Assembly: GCA_023457715.1 (NCBI GenBank)
Contig: JAEWKR010000046.1
Span: forward strand, 1 to 26,170
DNA from: Verrucomicrobiota bacterium
GTDB taxonomy: Bacteria; Verrucomicrobiota; Verrucomicrobiia; Opitutales; Opitutaceae
DNA length: 26,170 nt
Direction of reading: 5' to 3'
This document shows, piece by piece, positions 23,303 through 26,170 of this stretch; position 1 is the stretch's first letter; the number at the start of each line of letters is the position of its first letter. The notes below the pieces were generated by a model. That model worked only from the letters and a program-made list of their open reading frames with translations. It was not told where the DNA came from and searched no databases. Made by a program: the position numbers and the translations under genes.

Positions 23303-25246
23303 ATGTCCAATCCTCCCTCCTCCGACGTTCTCGCGTCGTCCGGCCACAAGCTGTTCTCGGGTTCGCGCCGCGTGTACGTTGTGGGTTCCCGCCCCGATAT
23401 CCGCGTCCCCATGCGTGAGATCGCCCTCACGCCCACGCGCCTCCCGAACGGGACCGAAGTGCCCAACGAACCCGTGCGCGTCTATGATACCTCGGGTCCC
23501 TGGGGCGACCCGGATGCGGTGGTCGATCCGGCACAGGGGCTGCCCGCGTTGCGCGCGGCGTGGATTCGTGAACGCGGCGACGTCGAGGAGATCGGCGGCC
23601 GCGAGATCAAGCCGATGGACGATGGCTACCTCTCCGAGAAGCACCGCGAGCAGGCCGAGGCCGAGGGGCGCCGCAACCCGATCAAGTATTTCGATCGCAC
23701 CGGGCGCCGGGTGTTGCGCGCCAAGCCGGGCAAGGCCGTGACCCAGCTCCACTACGCCCGGCAGGGCATCGTCACGCCGGAGATGGAGTACATCGCGATC
23801 CGCGAGAACATGAAACTGCAGCGGGCGCGCGAGCTGCTGGAAATGACCGAGGAGGGCCCGCGCAATTCCCTGTGGCGGCAGCACCGTGGCAGTCCGCTGG
23901 GCGCGGCGATCCCCCGTGAAATCACGGCGGAGTTCGTGCGGGCCGAAGTCGCGCGCGGCCGGGCGATCATCCCGGCGAACATCAATCACCCGGAGGTCGA
24001 GCCGATGGTCATCGGCCGCAACTTCCTCGTGAAGATCAACACGAACATCGGCAATTCGGCAGTCGCCTCGTCCATCGACGAGGAGGTCGAGAAGATGTGC
24101 TGGTCGGTGAAGTGGGGCGGCGACACGCTGATGGATCTCTCCACCGGGAAGAACATCCACCAGACCCGCGAGTGGATCCTGCGCAACTGTCCGGTTCCGG
24201 TGGGCACGGTGCCGATCTACCAGGCGCTGGAAAAGGTGGGCGGCCGGCCCGAGGAACTGACGTGGGACATCTTCCGCGACACGCTCATCGAGCAGGCGGA
24301 GCAGGGCGTCGACTATTTCACCATCCATGCCGGCGTGCTGCTGCGGTACATTCCGCTGACCGCGCGGCGGATGACCGGCATCGTCAGCCGTGGCGGTTCG
24401 ATCATGGCCAAGTGGTGCCTTTCGCATCACCAGGAGAATTTCCTCTACACGAAGTGGGATGAGATTTGCGAGATCATGGCCGCGTATGATGTCTCGTTTT
24501 CGATTGGCGACGGGCTCCGTCCGGGCTCCCTGGCCGACGCGAACGACGACGCGCAGTTCGGCGAACTGAAGACGCAGGGCGAACTCACGCAGCGGGCCTG
24601 GAAGTACGGTGTGCAGGTGATGTGCGAGGGCCCCGGCCACGTGCCCATGCACATGATTCCGGAAAACATGGAGAAACAGCTGGAGTGGTGCCACGAGGCC
24701 CCCTTCTACACGCTCGGGCCGCTGACGACCGACATTGCCCCGGGCTACGACCACATCACGAGCGCGATCGGCGCGACCATGATCGGATGGCACGGCACGG
24801 CGATGCTGTGCTACGTCACGCCGAAGGAACACCTTGGGCTCCCCGACAAGGACGACGTGCGCGCCGGCGTGATCGCGTACAAGATCGCGGCGCACGCGGC
24901 TGACCTGGCCAAGGGGCATCCCGCGGCGCAGTACCGCGACAACGCCCTTTCGAAGGCGCGTTTCGAGTTCCGCTGGCAGGATCAGTTCAACCTCGCGCTC
25001 GATCCGGAGCGGGCGCGCGAATACCACGACGCGACCCTGCCGCAGGACAGCGCCAAGACCGCTCACTTCTGCTCGATGTGCGGACCGCAGTTCTGCTCGA
25101 TGCGCATCACCGAGGATGTCCGCCGGTACGCGGAAGAGAAAGGGCTGGAGTCCGCGGAGGCGATCGAGGCGGGGCTCCGCGACAAGGCGAACGAGTTCAA
25201 GCAGACCGGTGGCGAAATCTACCGCGACGCGGCCCCGCAGGCATGA
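23303..25246 (+). CDS. thiC: Phosphomethylpyrimidine synthase ThiC
   Basis: Encodes 647 residues, the normal full length. It is a radical-SAM enzyme that rearranges aminoimidazole ribotide into hydroxymethylpyrimidine phosphate for thiamine. The iron-sulfur motif near the C-terminus is CSMCGPQFC (C590, C593, C598; Cx2Cx4C) followed by SMRITEDVRRYA. Core blocks include NINHPEVEPMVIGRNFLVKINTNIGNSAV, MDLSTGKNIHQTREWILRN, DYFTIHAGVLLRYIP, SIGDGLRPGS and GPGHVPMHMIPENM. It leads the thiC-thiS-thiE operon behind the TPP riboswitch. Its stop overlaps the thiS start (ATGA). The N-terminal 30 or so residues are the variable lead common in this family. No ribosome site close to the ATG is obvious. Confidence 0.98.
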   Translation: MSNPPSSDVLASSGHKLFSGSRRVYVVGSRPDIRVPMREIALTPTRLPNGTEVPNEPVRVYDTSGPWGDPDAVVDPAQGLPALRAAWIRERGDVEEIGGREIKPMDDGYLSEKHREQAEAEGRRNPIKYFDRTGRRVLRAKPGKAVTQLHYARQGIVTPEMEYIAIRENMKLQRARELLEMTEEGPRNSLWRQHRGSPLGAAIPREITAEFVRAEVARGRAIIPANINHPEVEPMVIGRNFLVKINTNIGNSAVASSIDEEVEKMCWSVKWGGDTLMDLSTGKNIHQTREWILRNCPVPVGTVPIYQALEKVGGRPEELTWDIFRDTLIEQAEQGVDYFTIHAGVLLRYIPLTARRMTGIVSRGGSIMAKWCLSHHQENFLYTKWDEICEIMAAYDVSFSIGDGLRPGSLADANDDAQFGELKTQGELTQRAWKYGVQVMCEGPGHVPMHMIPENMEKQLEWCHEAPFYTLGPLTTDIAPGYDHITSAIGATMIGWHGTAMLCYVTPKEHLGLPDKDDVRAGVIAYKIAAHAADLAKGHPAAQYRDNALSKARFEFRWQDQFNLALDPERAREYHDATLPQDSAKTAHFCSMCGPQFCSMRITEDVRRYAEEKGLESAEAIEAGLRDKANEFKQTGGEIYRDAAPQA

Positions 25247-25458
25247 GCGAGCGCATCACCATCCTGGTCAACGAGGCGCCCCGCGAAATCGGGGCGCCGG
25301 CGACGGTGGTCGACCTCGCGACCGAACTCGGCTTCGCCGGGCGGAAAGGCGTGGCGCTGGCGATCAATGGCGCGGTGGTCCCCCGCGCAGCCTGGGACGC
25401 ACGGTCGCTGAGTCCCGGCGACCGGGTGCTGGTGATCCGCGCCACGCAGGGAGGCTGA
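25243..25458 (+). CDS. thiS: Sulfur carrier protein ThiS
   Basis: Encodes 71 residues with a beta-grasp (ubiquitin-like) pattern: ITILVNEAPREI, then VVDLATELGF, VALAINGAVVPRAAWDARSLSPGDRVLVIRATQGG. The C-terminal Gly-Gly is the site adenylated by ThiF and converted to thiocarboxylate to supply sulfur for the thiazole ring. The ATG overlaps the thiC stop as ATGA, indicating coupled translation. No thiF, thiG or thiH is in the window. They may lie further downstream, beyond the right edge. Confidence 0.96.
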   Translation: MSERITILVNEAPREIGAPATVVDLATELGFAGRKGVALAINGAVVPRAAWDARSLSPGDRVLVIRATQGG

Positions 25459-25468
25459 GCCGCATCCG

Positions 25469-26170
25469 ATGAGCGTCGTGGTGATCAGTCCCGAAGCGAC
25501 CGAAGCGCGCGAGCACGCCGTGCTCGCGGCGCTCTGCGCGCACGGACTCGAACGCTACCACGTGCGGAAGCCAGGGTGGACAGCGGCGCAATTGCGCGAA
25601 TGGCTCGACGCCGTGCCGGCTGAGGTGCGCGCGCGGCTCGTGCTGCACGACCATCACGAACTCGCCACCGAGTACGGGGTGGGCGGTGTGCACGAGAAGG
25701 AGGGGGCTGTCGTCTCGCTGGCGCTCCCCGCTGCATCCAAGCGCCGCGATGGGTATGCGGTGACCCATCCGGGGTGTAGCGGGGAGCGCCAGCGAGACGA
25801 CAGCCGCGTTACGCCCTTCCGCTCCCGTTCCTGCCACACCGCCGCCGACGTGCGCGCTTCTCTCGGTGCCTACGACGCGGTTTTCTTCAGTCCCGTCTTT
25901 CCGTCGCTGAGCAAGCCGGGTTACGCGCCGAACGCCGCCGAGTTGACGGAAGTCACGGCCTTGCTCCCACAGCTTCGGACCAAGGTTGTTGCCCTCGGCG
26001 GCATTACGGCGGCAAACGCCCCGGCGGCGCTCCAGATGGGCTTCGATGGCGTTGCCGTAATGGGCGCGCTGTGGCAGTCTGCCGATCCCGTGCAGCGTTT
26101 CGTTGAGCTGCAGAGGATCGGTTCCGCCGAAGGCGGGCGGGCCGCCCGCGGTCCCGGTGGACCGATGGAC
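25469..26170 (+). CDS. thiE: Thiamine-phosphate synthase-like ThiE, partial, with in-frame insert
   Basis: Open for 234 codons to the window edge without a stop. Start ATG 25469 is 10 bp after the thiS stop. Conserved ThiE/TenI blocks: ERYHVRKPGW (28-37), RLVLHDHHELATEYGVGGVH, SRSCHTAADV, YDAVFFSPVFPSLSKPGYAPN and VVALGGITAANAPAALQMGFDGVAVMGALW. This is the HDHxELA/SRSCH subgroup typical of Bacteroidetes-type ThiE. It joins pyrimidine and thiazole phosphates. Between GVHEKE and RVTPFRSRSCH there are about 34 extra residues (codons at 25703-25804), encoded by a palindromic element. Past LQRIG the frame runs into a dispersed GC-rich repeat (26133-26154), so the last residues are probably not ancestral. 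Whether the enzyme works with the extra loop is unknown. Confidence 0.85.
   Translation, partial: MSVVVISPEATEAREHAVLAALCAHGLERYHVRKPGWTAAQLREWLDAVPAEVRARLVLHDHHELATEYGVGGVHEKEGAVVSLALPAASKRRDGYAVTHPGCSGERQRDDSRVTPFRSRSCHTAADVRASLGAYDAVFFSPVFPSLSKPGYAPNAAELTEVTALLPQLRTKVVALGGITAANAPAALQMGFDGVAVMGALWQSADPVQRFVELQRIGSAEGGRAARGPGGPMD
25703..25805. mobile_element. Palindromic element inserted in frame in thiE
   Basis: Perfect 28-bp inverted arms, 25705-25732 (GGCTGTCGTCTCGCTGGCG...) and 25778-25805, surround a 45-nt centre holding a second hairpin (GATGGGT at 25748-25754 with ACCCATC at 25763-25769). The arm core GTAGCGGGGAGCGCCAGCGA (25776-25795 region) resembles GTAGCGAGGAGCGCCAGCGA at about 256-276. 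It encodes no transposase, so it would be a non-autonomous element of the REP or MITE kind. Its length keeps the thiE frame open. Confidence 0.75.
26133..26154. repeat. Second copy of the 22-bp GC-rich palindrome
   Basis: Identical over 22 bp to 1869-1890 and the reverse complement of 1963-1984. It is followed by CGGTGGACCGATGGAC, also related to the GGTCCGATGGACC at 1955-1967. The element continues beyond the window edge. Confidence 0.8.

Noticed and set aside
23075..25066. 663-codon minus-strand frame opposite thiC
   Set aside because: thiC is certain, and this frame also runs through the TPP riboswitch.
25703..25805. Sequencing artefact (inverted chimera) in thiE
   Set aside because: The arms are separated by a unique centre with its own hairpin, a related core occurs elsewhere in the window, and the frame is kept. 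These fit an inserted element better.

Overview
This is a GC-rich bacterial chromosomal window that most resembles the Verrucomicrobiota, probably an Opitutaceae-like lineage. That placement is inference. It rests on the protein styles seen (a valyl-tRNA synthetase with LTMGH in place of the usual LHMGH, a Bacteroidetes-type ThiE, weak Shine-Dalgarno signals before many starts) and on spacers packed with short self-complementary repeats. There is no rRNA or tRNA gene, no CRISPR array and no complete mobile element.

Layout. Positions 1-555 are repeat-rich non-coding DNA, followed by an HNH endonuclease (556-1173, +). A minus-strand block then holds a two-ACT-domain GcvR-like protein, a small two-helix membrane protein, a soluble double-GAF histidine kinase and the PII uridylyltransferase glnD (1266-7093). 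From 7315 onward the genes are almost all on the plus strand: an exported solute-binding protein, valS, the GDP-fucose pair gmd-fcl, tatC, prfB (RF2, with the programmed +1 frameshift intact), a circularly permuted ATP-grasp-like protein, and, overlapping it, a 1583-residue exported Sel1/coiled-coil/LysM protein. A 361-bp repeat spacer follows, then a minus-strand 84-residue protein resembling an isolated integrase arm-binding domain, a possible structured RNA, and a low-complexity island. The window ends with a TPP riboswitch and thiC-thiS-thiE; thiE runs off the right edge.

Functional groups. glnD, the GAF kinase and the ACT protein could together sense nitrogen or amino-acid status, but only glnD has a firm assignment. 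gmd and fcl convert GDP-mannose to GDP-L-fucose for surface glycans, with tatC eight bases downstream. thiC, thiS and thiE under a TPP riboswitch form a standard thiamine supply operon. The ATP-grasp and giant coiled-coil genes overlap and are probably translationally coupled; the second product is probably an envelope protein.

Most unusual points: (1) a 102-nt palindromic element apparently inserted in frame inside thiE, sharing its core with a repeat at the other end of the window; (2) several dispersed palindromic repeat families, one 22-mer being identical near both ends; (3) hexanucleotide microsatellites arranged as inverted pairs before two plus-strand transcription units; (4) the Sel1/coiled-coil/LysM giant coupled to an ATP-grasp protein; (5) a solitary integrase-arm-like small protein with its own terminator, next to a candidate structured RNA.
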